Source: Natronospira elongata (lineage in GTDB: Bacteria > Pseudomonadota > Gammaproteobacteria > Natronospirales > Natronospiraceae). From it: a stretch of 64,000 nucleotides of DNA. The stretch covers positions 22,719-86,718 of the forward strand of contig NZ_JAYGII010000010.1 in the NCBI RefSeq assembly GCF_034931365.1. Reading direction: 5' to 3'. This document shows, one piece after another, positions 18,974 through 27,431 of this stretch. How positions within the stretch are numbered: the stretch's first letter is position 1; each line of letters begins with the position of its first letter. Made by a program: the position numbers and the translations under genes. Under the pieces are notes generated by a model. It did no database searches. It was not told the DNA's origin and saw only the letters and a list, made by a program, of their open reading frames with translations.

Positions 18974-19002
18974 ATTTTGGCGTGATCAGCGCTCGCTGTC
19001 AA
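18974..19002 (-). promoter_or_regulatory. Sigma-70 promoter of tRNA-Met
   Basis: On the minus strand a consensus TTGACA (18997-19002) is followed by a 17-base spacer and CAAAAT (18974-18979). The tRNA begins about 48 bases further on. The GC-rich CCCGC right after the -10 box is the discriminator type found at stringently controlled stable-RNA promoters. Confidence 0.75.
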
Positions 19003-19017
19003 GCGCCAAAACCGGCA

Positions 19018-20109
19018 TCAAACATTGAAACGAAAATGGATGATGTCGCCTTCCTGAACAATGTAATCCTTGCCTTCCAGGCGCCACTTGCCGGCATCCT
19101 TGGCGCCCTGCTCGCCGCCGCAGGCGGTGAAATCCTCGTAGGAAACCACTTCGGCACGGATAAAACCCTTCTCGAAGTCGGTATGAATCACGGCCGCCGC
19201 CTTGGGGGCGCTGGAACCGGCCTTGACCGTCCAGGCCCGAACTTCCTTTTCACCCGCAGTAAAGTAGGTCTCCAGCCCCAGAAGACGATAGCCGGCGCGA
19301 ATGACCCGATTCAGGCCAGGCTCGTCCATGCCGGCATCCGCCAGAAACTCGCTCTGCTCCTCGGGCTCAAGCTGGGCAATCTCGGCTTCCAGGGCGGCGC
19401 AGACCGGCACCACCTCGGCCGATTCATTCTCGGCATGGGACCGCACCTGCTCAAGCAGGAGATTGTCCTCGAATCCGGACTCATCCACGTTGGCGATATA
19501 CATCAGAGGTTTGGCGGTCAGCAAATGATAGTCGCGGATGGCCTGAGTCTCGTCCTCATCCAGCAACAGACTGCGAACCGGCTGGCCTTCCGCCAGGTGC
19601 CCCTGAAGCTTCTCCAGAATCACCAGCCGTGCGCGCGCATCCTTGTCGCCGGACTTGGCCACCTTCTGGGTTCGCTGCATGGCCTTTTCCACCGTATCCA
19701 GGTCGGCCAGGGCCAATTCGGTACCGATGGTGTCGATATCCGCCAGCGGCTCCACCTTGCCGGCCACATGGGTGACATCATCATCCTCAAAACAACGCAC
19801 GACCATGGCAATGGCATCGGTCTCGCGGATATGAGCCAGAAACTGGTTACCCAGGCCCTCGCCCTTGGAGGCCCCGGCCACCAGGCCGGCAATATCCACG
19901 AACTCCATGGTGGTGGGAATGATCTTCTGCGGCTTGACGATCTCGGCGATCCGCTCCAGACGAGGGTCCGGCACCTGTACGACTCCCACATTGGGATCGA
20001 TGGTACAGAAGGGATAGTTCTCGGCCGGGATCTCGGCCGCAGTCAAGGCATTGAAAAGCGTGGACTTGCCCACGTTCGGCAGACCCACGATGCCACACTT
20101 GATTCCCAT
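19018..20109 (-). CDS. ychF: Redox-regulated ATPase YchF (OBG-family P-loop NTPase)
   Basis: The 363-residue length is that of the family. The P-loop GLPNVGKST lies at residues 8-16, then a switch region and DIAGLVAGAS. The base-specificity motif NVDES replaces NKxD, fitting the known preference for ATP. The C-terminal TGS domain ends in DIIHFRFNV. The ATG at 20109 has GGAG upstream. The cytosolic protein associates with ribosomes. It is the last gene of rplY-pth-ychF, 22 bases after pth. Confidence 0.97.
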   Translation of the reverse strand: MGIKCGIVGLPNVGKSTLFNALTAAEIPAENYPFCTIDPNVGVVQVPDPRLERIAEIVKPQKIIPTTMEFVDIAGLVAGASKGEGLGNQFLAHIRETDAIAMVVRCFEDDDVTHVAGKVEPLADIDTIGTELALADLDTVEKAMQRTQKVAKSGDKDARARLVILEKLQGHLAEGQPVRSLLLDEDETQAIRDYHLLTAKPLMYIANVDESGFEDNLLLEQVRSHAENESAEVVPVCAALEAEIAQLEPEEQSEFLADAGMDEPGLNRVIRAGYRLLGLETYFTAGEKEVRAWTVKAGSSAPKAAAVIHTDFEKGFIRAEVVSYEDFTACGGEQGAKDAGKWRLEGKDYIVQEGDIIHFRFNV

Positions 20110-20131
20110 TAAAGATTCTCCAATATCGCGC

Positions 20132-20710
20132 TCAGGCCCGTGTGTGCAGGCGGTTCATGCCCGCCTCCAGGCCATCGTCGAGGATGGCCGGCAGGGCGTC
20201 GGCGGCATCCCGGATGGATTCGCGAATCAGGGCCTCATCCTCGCTGCCCGGGCGCTTGAGAACATAGCCCACCACCGCCGCGGCATGCCCGGGATGACCG
20301 ATTCCGATTCGCAAACGACGGAAATCCCGGCCGATGTGCCGGTCCAGATCCCGCAGTCCATTGTGGCCTCCATGGCCACCATTCCACTTCAGGCGCACGG
20401 TCCCCGGCGCCAGGTCCAGCTCATCATGGGCCACCAGCACTTCTTCAGGCCGGATACGGAAGAAATCCATTACCGCCCGGGCGGACTGGCCACTGCGATT
20501 CATGTAAGTCAGGGGACGCAACAGGCGCAGATCATGCCGACCCACGTGAATACGCGCCATCTCGCCATGAAACTTCCGCTCACCACTGAACAGGCCACCA
20601 TAGCGGGCAGCCAATTCTTCCACGTACCAGAAGCCGGCATTGTGCCGGGTATCAACGTAATCGGCCCCGGGGTTGCCGAGGCCGATGATGAGCTTGATCT
20701 GTTCAGACAT
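20132..20710 (-). CDS. pth: Peptidyl-tRNA hydrolase
   Basis: The 192-residue length is typical. The N-terminal motif GLGNPGADYVDTRHNAGFW contains the catalytic His, and LLRPLTYMNRSG and HDELDLAPG are the other signature blocks. The enzyme frees tRNA from prematurely released peptidyl-tRNA. It lies between rplY and ychF in the usual gammaproteobacterial order. AGGGG lies before the ATG. Confidence 0.98.
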   Translation of the reverse strand: MSEQIKLIIGLGNPGADYVDTRHNAGFWYVEELAARYGGLFSGERKFHGEMARIHVGRHDLRLLRPLTYMNRSGQSARAVMDFFRIRPEEVLVAHDELDLAPGTVRLKWNGGHGGHNGLRDLDRHIGRDFRRLRIGIGHPGHAAAVVGYVLKRPGSEDEALIRESIRDAADALPAILDDGLEAGMNRLHTRA

Positions 20711-20779
20711 TGAAACCCCTGATCAAGCCGCGGGAGGGCGGCAACCTGGGCAGCCGCCCCCGCGCGCTCGGGTGGACGC

Positions 20780-21457
20780 TTACTCGCCGCCCTCTTCCTT
20801 CTTCTCGTCGGCCTCGGACTGGGCCTCGGCATCGGCGGCTTCGGCCTCGTCGGCTTCCACGTCTTCCTTGGCAGCACGGGGCTGGTGGATGGACACCACC
20901 TGCAGGTCATGGTCCTCGCCATGCATCAGCTCGACCAGTTCAACCCCGGACGGCAGCTTGAGATCCGTCAGGTGAATGGAGTCGCCGATATCCAGCTCGC
21001 TCACATCCACCTCGATGAACTCGGGCAGGTCCTTGGGCAGGCAGCTGACTTCCACGTTGACCAGATTGTGAGTGATCACACCGCCATGAAGCTTGACGCC
21101 GGGGCAGGTCTTCTCGCCCTCGAAGTGCAGCGGCACCTGCATGCGCAGCTTTTCCTTGGCGCTCACACGCTGAAGGTCGATATGCTCGACCACGGTGGGC
21201 TTGTAGACGTGGCGCTGCAGATCCTTGAGCACGGCCTTCTCCTTCTTCTTGCCCACGTTGATTTCCAGCACGTGGGAGTAGAAGGCTTCATGCTTCAGCT
21301 GGTTGATCAGTTCATCGTGATCCACGGAAACCGGCACGGGGTCCTTGCCACCCCCGTAGATGATTCCCGGGACACGGCCCTGACGACGCAGGCGGCGGCT
21401 CGCACCTTTCCCCTTGTCGTCACGGACTTCTGCATTCAGTGTGAAATCGTCAGACAT
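20780..21457 (-). CDS. rplY: 50S ribosomal protein L25/general stress protein Ctc
   Basis: The product has 225 residues, the long Ctc form rather than the 94-residue E. coli L25. The N-terminal L25 domain (about 1-95, with GKGASRRLRR and VPGIIYGGG) binds 5S rRNA, and a C-terminal beta domain follows. The last 30 residues are an almost wholly Ala/Glu/Asp tail. The ATG at 21457 lies 114 bases downstream of prs. A GGACGG hairpin without a T-run sits in that gap. Confidence 0.97.
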   Translation of the reverse strand: MSDDFTLNAEVRDDKGKGASRRLRRQGRVPGIIYGGGKDPVPVSVDHDELINQLKHEAFYSHVLEINVGKKKEKAVLKDLQRHVYKPTVVEHIDLQRVSAKEKLRMQVPLHFEGEKTCPGVKLHGGVITHNLVNVEVSCLPKDLPEFIEVDVSELDIGDSIHLTDLKLPSGVELVELMHGEDHDLQVVSIHQPRAAKEDVEADEAEAADAEAQSEADEKKEEGGE

Positions 21458-21571
21458 GATTTACTCTCCGTATGGATCCATGGATCCCTTGTCGTTTCCG
21501 GTCACACTCCCCCGCGACCAGGTTCGTGTCACCGCGCCTCCGTCCACCCTTCAAGGCGGACGGAATCGGAC

Positions 21572-22543
21572 TCACTCCGCGTAGAGTGAGATCACCGATT
21601 CTTCGTCGCTGATGCGACGCATGGTTTCCGCCATCAGCTCGGCAATGCCCAACTGACGAATCTTGTCACAGGCGGCGGCCTCGGCGTGCAGCGGAATGGT
21701 GTCGGTCACCACCAGCTCATCCAGCACCGAAGCGTTGATATTGTCCATGGCCTTGCCCGAAAGCACCGGATGGGCAATATAGGCCTTTACCTGGGCCGCA
21801 CCCTTTTCCTTGAGTGCACCGGCGGCCTTGCACAGGGTGCCCGCGGTATCCACCAGGTCATCGACGATCACGCAGGACTTGCCGTCCACATCACCGATGA
21901 TGTTCATGACCTGGGATTCGTTGGCCCGCGGTCGACGCTTGTCGATGATGGCCAAGTCGGAATCGCTCAGGCGCTTGGCAAATGCCCGGGCCCGGTCGGC
22001 GCCACCCACATCGGGGGAGACCATGATCAGCTCCTGCCCCTTGGAGGCTGCCTCTTCCCGCAGCTTGCGCATGTCATCCAGAAGCACCGGCGAGGCATAG
22101 ACATTGTCCACCGGGATATCGAAAAAGCCCTGAATCTGATCGGCATGCAGGTCCATGGTCAGGACCCGATCCACGCCCGCCGAGGTCAGCATATTGGCCA
22201 CCAGCTTGGCGGAGATGGGCACCCGGGCCGCGCGTGGTCGGCGATCCTGCCGGGCATAGCCGAAATAGGGAATCACGGTGGTAATCCGCCCGGCCGAGGC
22301 CCGGTAGAGGGCATCCACCATCACCAGCAATTCCATCAGGTTCTCGTTGGAGGGCGGACAGGTGGACTGAACAATGAACACGTCACGACCACGGACGTTT
22401 TCGTTGATCTCCACGGCCACTTCGCCGTCACTGAATCGCGCCACCTTGGCCTTGCCCAAGGGCAGCTCCAAGCGTTCGGCGATGCGCGCCGCCAGATCCG
22501 GCGTGGCATTGCCGGCAAAAACCATCATGTTAGATACCGACAC
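21572..22543 (-). CDS. prs: Ribose-phosphate pyrophosphokinase (PRPP synthetase)
   Basis: The product has 323 residues. The start is a GTG at 22543 with AAGGGGA upstream; the internal ATGs at codons 6-7 are alternatives. Near the N-terminus is FAGNATPDLA, then the ATP-binding FGYARQDRR, the metal-site MDLHADQIQGFFD and the PRPP loop IVDDLVDTAGT. The cytosolic enzyme makes PRPP from ribose 5-phosphate and ATP for nucleotides, His and Trp. The tRNA-Gln gene lies just upstream, as in many relatives. Confidence 0.97.
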   Translation of the reverse strand: MSVSNMMVFAGNATPDLAARIAERLELPLGKAKVARFSDGEVAVEINENVRGRDVFIVQSTCPPSNENLMELLVMVDALYRASAGRITTVIPYFGYARQDRRPRAARVPISAKLVANMLTSAGVDRVLTMDLHADQIQGFFDIPVDNVYASPVLLDDMRKLREEAASKGQELIMVSPDVGGADRARAFAKRLSDSDLAIIDKRRPRANESQVMNIIGDVDGKSCVIVDDLVDTAGTLCKAAGALKEKGAAQVKAYIAHPVLSGKAMDNINASVLDELVVTDTIPLHAEAAACDKIRQLGIAELMAETMRRISDEESVISLYAE

Positions 22544-22600
22544 CTGCTGTCCCCTTGCATGCTCAAGTGATGAGGAATCCGGACGGGCGCCCCACTCCCG

Positions 22601-22670
22601 CCAGGCTCCGGGGCCTGGTCTGGGGCACTTACAGCGACAAAGCCCGGCCGTGCGTAAGCACGGCCGGGCT
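22601..22670 (-). terminator. Two hairpins between tRNA-Gln and prs
   Basis: A perfect 13-base-pair stem with loop GTAA lies at 22641-22670 (AGCCCGGCCGTGC and its complement), only six bases beyond the tRNA CCA end. On the minus strand it is followed by the weak T-tract TTTGTCG. A second, smaller stem (CCAGGC/GCCTGG) lies at 22601-22618. They may attenuate readthrough into prs or mark processing. Confidence 0.5.
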
Positions 22671-22675
22671 GAATA

Positions 22676-22750
22676 TGGCTGGGGCGGCAGGATTCGAACC
22701 TGCGCATCACGGGATCAAAACCCGTTGCCTTACCGCTTGGCTACGCCCCA
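22676..22750 (-). tRNA. tRNA-Gln (TTG)
   Basis: The minus strand gives a complete 75-base tRNA: acceptor TGGGGCG/CGCCCCA, discriminator G, encoded CCA, T arm GGTTCGAATCC. The anticodon loop TTTTGAT on the stem ACGGG/CCCGT gives TTG. The U-A first pair is typical of glutamine tRNA. Because gatCAB is present here, charging may go through Glu-tRNA-Gln, but a GlnRS elsewhere cannot be excluded. Confidence 0.96.
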
Positions 22751-22801
22751 ATCATCTTTTCCAGGTCAGCCGATGAACTCGGCAACCTGAATGAGCGCGG
22801 C

Positions 22802-22807
22802 ATTATA
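22802..22807 (-). promoter_or_regulatory. Probable -10 box for tRNA-Gln (and prs)
   Basis: A perfect TATAAT reads on the minus strand about 50 bases before the tRNA. The -35 side is poor (TACAAT at 17 bases), so only the -10 box is firm. Confidence 0.45.
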
Positions 22808-22841
22808 GCAGCGACCTCGCCGCAATTGTACCCCGTCTGAC

Positions 22842-23711
22842 TCAGTCGGCCCCCAGGCGCTCCCGCAAGGGCGACTGATTGCAGGCTCGGGCGTAGAATC
22901 CCTGCCAGTTCTCGGGCAGATGCCGAAGCAATTCATTGGCCAGAGCAGCGTCGTCGAGGGCGAGAAACACACAGGCCCCCGTCCCGGTCAGACGGGGATT
23001 GCCATAGGGCGCCAGCCAGCGCAGGGCTTCCGCCACTGCCGGGTAGCGGGCCGCCACCACCGGCTGAAAATCATTGCGTCCGCCCTGTCGCAGATAATCC
23101 TGCAACTGGATGACCGCACTGTCCCGGATCAATTCCTCGGCATTGTAGATCTCGCCAGTGGACACGGCACAGTCAGGCTTGACCACCAGAAAACAGGGTT
23201 CCGGCAGATCGGCCACGGCCGTCAGACGTTCGCCTCGCCCCTCGGCCCAGGCCGCTTGGCCGTGAACGAAAACAGGCACATCCGAGCCCAGGCCAAGGCC
23301 GATCTCGGCCAGCTCCTCCTCACTCAGTTTCAAGGACCACAATCGATTGAGGGCATGCAGGGTGGTGGCGGCATCCGAGCTGCCACCGCCCAATCCGCCC
23401 TGTGCGGGAATCCGCTTCTCAAGTTGAATATCCACGCCGGGCAGATCATCCCGGCCGACTCGACTGCGCAAGGCCTGGGCGGCTCGCATCACCAGGTTCT
23501 CGTCCACAGGCACCTCGGCCAGGTCACCACTGAGCTGCATTTCCCCATCGTCGCGCCGATGAAAAGTCAGTCGGTCGCCGAAGTCCAGAAACTGAAACAG
23601 GGTCTGGATGTCGTGATAGCCGTCATCCCGCCGACCCAGCACATGGATGAAAAGGTTCAGCTTGGCGGGTGCCGGCCAGGCTTGTGCATCCTCGTGGACC
23701 GGATCACTCAT
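22842..23711 (-). CDS. ispE: 4-diphosphocytidyl-2-C-methyl-D-erythritol kinase
   Basis: The product has 289 residues from the ATG at 23711, which overlaps the lolB stop (ATGAGTGA). Upstream in-frame codons belong to lolB territory. It begins PAPAKLNLFIHVLGRRDDGYH, and the GHMP-kinase ATP loop is PAQGGLGGGSSDAAT; GTGACVF lies near the end. It phosphorylates CDP-ME in the non-mevalonate isoprenoid pathway in the cytosol. The order lolB-ispE-tRNA-prs is the standard one. Confidence 0.97.
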   Translation of the reverse strand: MSDPVHEDAQAWPAPAKLNLFIHVLGRRDDGYHDIQTLFQFLDFGDRLTFHRRDDGEMQLSGDLAEVPVDENLVMRAAQALRSRVGRDDLPGVDIQLEKRIPAQGGLGGGSSDAATTLHALNRLWSLKLSEEELAEIGLGLGSDVPVFVHGQAAWAEGRGERLTAVADLPEPCFLVVKPDCAVSTGEIYNAEELIRDSAVIQLQDYLRQGGRNDFQPVVAARYPAVAEALRWLAPYGNPRLTGTGACVFLALDDAALANELLRHLPENWQGFYARACNQSPLRERLGAD

Positions 23712-24417
23712 CGGGCTGGTCCTGCCCTGGAATGACTGCCCAAGCGCCCTGCTGAGAGTCCACACCGGCAAAGTCGGGCCCCCCGGTTCGATCGCCCAGA
23801 ACCCATTCACTGACCCGCAGGCGCAGCGTCACCCCCTCGAGCTCGTTGTCCACCGTGATCCGCCCGGGCAGCGCCAAACCATCCACCGTCTCATAGCGAT
23901 CGTATTCAATGGTCCAGCCGCCCTGATGCAGCTCGCTCAATTGGCCGCCCCCATTCACTGCCAGGTAGGCCGGTTCCTCATCCGGATAGGGCAAGCCAAT
24001 GATCCACCAGCGCAACATGCCCAAAGGCACCTGCCAGCCGGTCTGCAGGGCGAGCTCGCGCTCGGGCTCGGCGGTCTGCCAGGTCTCGCCCCGGCTGTTC
24101 TCAATCACCACCCAGCCGGGATCGCCCCGAACCCGGGTGGCGCCGATCCCGAAGGTACCGCGCAGACGAAAATCCATGTAATCCACCCACTGGGACCATC
24201 TTAGGGAGGCACTCCAGGCATCATCAGGCGTGCGCAGGGCAACCCGACCATCCAGCGACCAGGCCTGCAGCATGGCGAGGTCACGCTGGTGCGCCTCCCA
24301 GGCCATATAGTCCGGTGGCTCCTCCGGGGCGGGCGCAAAAGGGGCACAGGCGGCAACCATCAGCGCCAGTGCCAGCAGCCCCAGACCGCCCTTCAGTCTT
24401 TTTGCAATTGCTGCCAT
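23704..24417 (-). CDS. lolB: Outer-membrane lipoprotein insertion protein LolB
   Basis: The product has 237 residues. The lipoprotein signal ends VAAC (Cys24). The body carries the LolB pattern: WSLDGRVALR, WSQWVDYMDFRLRGTFGIG, the W-rich LRWWIIGLPYP block and a late LPGRITVDN. It accepts lipoproteins from LolA and inserts them in the outer membrane. It overlaps the upstream TPR gene by 25 bases and ispE by 8, so translation is likely coupled. Confidence 0.95.
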   Translation of the reverse strand: MAAIAKRLKGGLGLLALALMVAACAPFAPAPEEPPDYMAWEAHQRDLAMLQAWSLDGRVALRTPDDAWSASLRWSQWVDYMDFRLRGTFGIGATRVRGDPGWVVIENSRGETWQTAEPERELALQTGWQVPLGMLRWWIIGLPYPDEEPAYLAVNGGGQLSELHQGGWTIEYDRYETVDGLALPGRITVDNELEGVTLRLRVSEWVLGDRTGGPDFAGVDSQQGAWAVIPGQDQPDE

Positions 24418-26048
24418 GTCTTTTCCAGTATCTCCTCGTCGGGCCAGCGCTCGCGGGCCGTCTCATACAGGCTTCGCGCCTCTTCCCTCTGTCCCAGCGC
24501 CCACTTCACGGCTACCTTGTGGGCCGCGACCTCGGCGACCTGCAAGCGCTCCCAGGCCTGCTCCAGCCAGCGCGCCGCCGCCTGATGATTACCCAGGCGA
24601 TACTCCACCCAGCCCTTGCTGTCGAGTATGGCGCCACTGTCCGGGCTACGCCTGAGTGCCTGTCGAATAAGACGACGGGCCTCACGCAAATCCCGGTCCT
24701 GATCGGCCAGGCTGTAGCCCAGGGCGTTCAGCACCAGCGGCTCCTCCGGCCAGAGACGATGGGCCTTGCGAAGCCATTCCACCGCCACGGTCGAACCCGG
24801 CTCAGCCTCCAGGCGGCCCAGAGCGCAGCGATAGTGGGCATCGGCATCCCAGGCTCGGGCCGCCTGCGCCGCTTCGCACAGGGCAACACCCCGTGACTGC
24901 CAGCCCCGGGCCAACAGCAGGCTGCCGAGGGTAACGCGGAACTGGTGGCGATAGTCTCCCAACTGATAGCGACTCAGCTCAATGCGTTCATCCGCCTCGC
25001 CCTCTCGACCCAGTTCCAGCAACAGGGCAATGGCCCGAGCGCGAGCCTCCACATGATCGTCGCCGGACAGCACCCGATCATAAAGCCGCAAGGCAGCTTC
25101 ACGCTTGCCTGCCCGCTCATTCACCACGGCCATTCGAAACCAGGTTTCGCGAAGACGGAAACCGCGAGCCGCCAATCGCGAAAACCGTTCCAGGGCCTCC
25201 TCATACTGACCCTGCTCGCTCAGTACCAGGGCCAGGGCATAATCGAAGGCGGACAGTCCGGGGTTGTCCTCCAGGGCTCCGCGCAGCAGATCGGCAGCGG
25301 CGGGCAGATCCCCGGATTCCCACAGCAATGTCGCCATTTCCAGAATGGCGCCGGCATCCCGCCAATCCGCCAGGGCCAGCCAGGCCTCGGTCACCGCCGC
25401 CGCATCCCCCGCCTGGGCGCGGACACGACGCTTGAGCCACCAGGCCTCGGGGTCATCCGGGTCACGGACCAGGGCCCGCTGACTCAGCCGTTGCGCATCC
25501 TCAAGGCGGTGAAGGCTCATGGCCATGCGCGCGCCCGCGAGCAGCGCGGGCGCACTGTCGTGTTCTCGCGAGAGGGGCTCCATCAACTGCCAGGCACGCC
25601 AGCGCCGCGGCAGTGATTGCAACTCCCCGCCCAGATAGCGCCAGTCCGCTTCGCTCGCCTCTATTAGCCAGCGCCGAAAGGCGTCCCGGGCCTGGGCCAA
25701 TTCCCCAGCCTGCAGGGCGGCCATACCCAGCGCCCAGTCCGCGGCTGGATTGTCCGGGTCCCGCGCCTTCCAGAGCTGGGCCATTTCCAGAGCCTGTGGC
25801 CAGGCTTCGACGCGCAGGGCATAAGTGCTGGCTTCCCGGGTCAGGGCCAGTGAGGCACGGGGCTTGAGGGCACGGGCATAGAAATCCGACGCCAGCTCGG
25901 GCTCCCCCCGGGAACGGGCGATCTCGGCCAGCAGGATGTGTTCGCTCTGGGCAGCCTGCTCATCTTCCCGCTCGGGCGTCATGCCGGCACACGCTGCCAG
26001 CCAGAGCAAGGCAAGCAGGAGGACTGATGTATAATGATTTTTTGTCAT
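24393..26048 (-). CDS. TPR-repeat lipoprotein
   Basis: This 551-residue protein starts at the ATG at 26048 (GGGAG upstream). The lipobox LAAC gives Cys22. The rest is a run of helical TPR-type repeats, for example AEIARSRGEPELASDFYARAL, ALAQLWKARDPDNP-type and LNALGYSLADQDRDLREARRLI. The same position next to lolB is held by the PA4667-type TPR protein in Pseudomonas. It is probably a periplasmic scaffold; its partner is unknown. It is divergent from hemA. Confidence 0.9.
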   Translation of the reverse strand: MTKNHYTSVLLLALLWLAACAGMTPEREDEQAAQSEHILLAEIARSRGEPELASDFYARALKPRASLALTREASTYALRVEAWPQALEMAQLWKARDPDNPAADWALGMAALQAGELAQARDAFRRWLIEASEADWRYLGGELQSLPRRWRAWQLMEPLSREHDSAPALLAGARMAMSLHRLEDAQRLSQRALVRDPDDPEAWWLKRRVRAQAGDAAAVTEAWLALADWRDAGAILEMATLLWESGDLPAAADLLRGALEDNPGLSAFDYALALVLSEQGQYEEALERFSRLAARGFRLRETWFRMAVVNERAGKREAALRLYDRVLSGDDHVEARARAIALLLELGREGEADERIELSRYQLGDYRHQFRVTLGSLLLARGWQSRGVALCEAAQAARAWDADAHYRCALGRLEAEPGSTVAVEWLRKAHRLWPEEPLVLNALGYSLADQDRDLREARRLIRQALRRSPDSGAILDSKGWVEYRLGNHQAAARWLEQAWERLQVAEVAAHKVAVKWALGQREEARSLYETARERWPDEEILEKTWQQLQKD

Positions 26049-26159
26049 GACTCCCGGCTTAGCCAATGAGCATTGTTCTTCGGCCGACCACGGCCGTCGA
26101 CTCAGGTTCCTGTCGGGGTCTGTTCACCAATCCAGCCAGCATCCCTAACGCCACCCTAC

Positions 26160-27431
26160 ATGCCGCTGATCGCCCTAGGAATAAACCATAACACGGCCCC
26201 GCTGGAACTCAGGGAGCAACTGAGTTTTTCCGGCGACGAGCTGTGCGCGGCCCTGCGTGACCTGGAATCCCTGCCCGGGGTCCGGGAAGTGGCCGTGCTG
26301 TCCACCTGCAACCGCACCGAAATCTACGGCAGCCTGGACGAGGACGGTGAGACGGCCCTGCGGCAATGGCTCAATCATCACCCGAACACAGATCAGGAGG
26401 CCATCCAGCGCGCGGTCTATGAGTTCGTCGACGAGGAGGCGGTGCGACATGCCATGCGCGTCGCCTGCGGGCTGGACTCCATGGTGCTGGGCGAGCCCCA
26501 GATCCTCGGGCAAATGAAACAGGCCTACGAAGCCGCCCTGGAGGCCGGCACCGCCAAGCGCGTGCTGCACCAGCTCTTTCAGGGCAGTTTCTCGGTGGCC
26601 AAACAGGTCCGCACCGATACCGGCATTGGCCAGAACCCGGTCTCGGTTGCTTATGCCGCCGTGGATCTGGCCCGCCAGATCTTCGCCGAATTCGAGAACC
26701 ACACCGCCCTGCTGCTGGGTGCCGGCGAGACCATCGAACTGGCCGCCCAGCACCTCAACCGCCGTGGCATCGGCCGCATGATCATCGCCAACCGCAGCGT
26801 GGACCGGGCCCATCGGCTTGCGGATGAGGTCAAGGCCCAGGCCAGCAGCCTGGACCGGCTGCCGATCCATCTGGTGGAGGCAGACATCATCATCGCCTCC
26901 ACCGCTAGTCGCGAGCCCATCCTCACCCGGGAGATGGTCAAGACCGCCTTCCGTCAGCGCCGCCACAAGCCGGTGCTGATGGTGGACATCGCCGTGCCCC
27001 GCGACATTGAGGCGTCGGTGGCAGATCTCAGTGATGTCTTCCTGTATACCATCGATGATCTGCAGCAGACCATTCGCGAAAACCTGGCCTCGCGGGAACA
27101 GGCGGCCGCACGCGCCCTGGAAATCGTCGATGCCAGGGCCAGCCATCTGGCCGCCACCCTCAGTAGTCTGGACGCGGTCCCGGCCATCCGCCGACTGCGC
27201 GAGCGGGCCTTCGATCAGCGCGAACAAACCCTGCGTCAGGCGCAGCGCATGCTGGCCGCCGGACGCCGGCCCGAGGATGTTCTCGAATACATGGCCCATA
27301 CCCTGACCAATCGCCTGCTTCACGAACCCACCGTGGCCTTGAGGGAGGCGGGGGAACAGGGAGACCGGGACACCCTGGACACGGCAAGACAGTTATTCGA
27401 CCTGGGCGAGGGAGACGAGAAAGAAGAATGA
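26160..27431 (+). CDS. hemA: Glutamyl-tRNA reductase
   Basis: The product has 423 residues from the ATG at 26160. The earlier in-frame ATG at 26073 would add 29 residues unlike the family. The catalytic Cys50 is in STCNRTE. GLDSMVLGEPQILGQMK and the NADPH fold (LLLGAGETIEL, ANRSVDRA) follow, then a helical dimerisation tail. It makes glutamate-1-semialdehyde, the first committed step of haem synthesis. Its stop overlaps the prfA start (ATGA). Confidence 0.97.
   Translation: MPLIALGINHNTAPLELREQLSFSGDELCAALRDLESLPGVREVAVLSTCNRTEIYGSLDEDGETALRQWLNHHPNTDQEAIQRAVYEFVDEEAVRHAMRVACGLDSMVLGEPQILGQMKQAYEAALEAGTAKRVLHQLFQGSFSVAKQVRTDTGIGQNPVSVAYAAVDLARQIFAEFENHTALLLGAGETIELAAQHLNRRGIGRMIIANRSVDRAHRLADEVKAQASSLDRLPIHLVEADIIIASTASREPILTREMVKTAFRQRRHKPVLMVDIAVPRDIEASVADLSDVFLYTIDDLQQTIRENLASREQAAARALEIVDARASHLAATLSSLDAVPAIRRLRERAFDQREQTLRQAQRMLAAGRRPEDVLEYMAHTLTNRLLHEPTVALREAGEQGDRDTLDTARQLFDLGEGDEKEE

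Noticed and set aside
26030..26035. Perfect TATAAT on the plus strand before hemA
   Set aside because: It lies inside the 5' end of the TPR lipoprotein gene and no -35 element sits 15-19 bases upstream.
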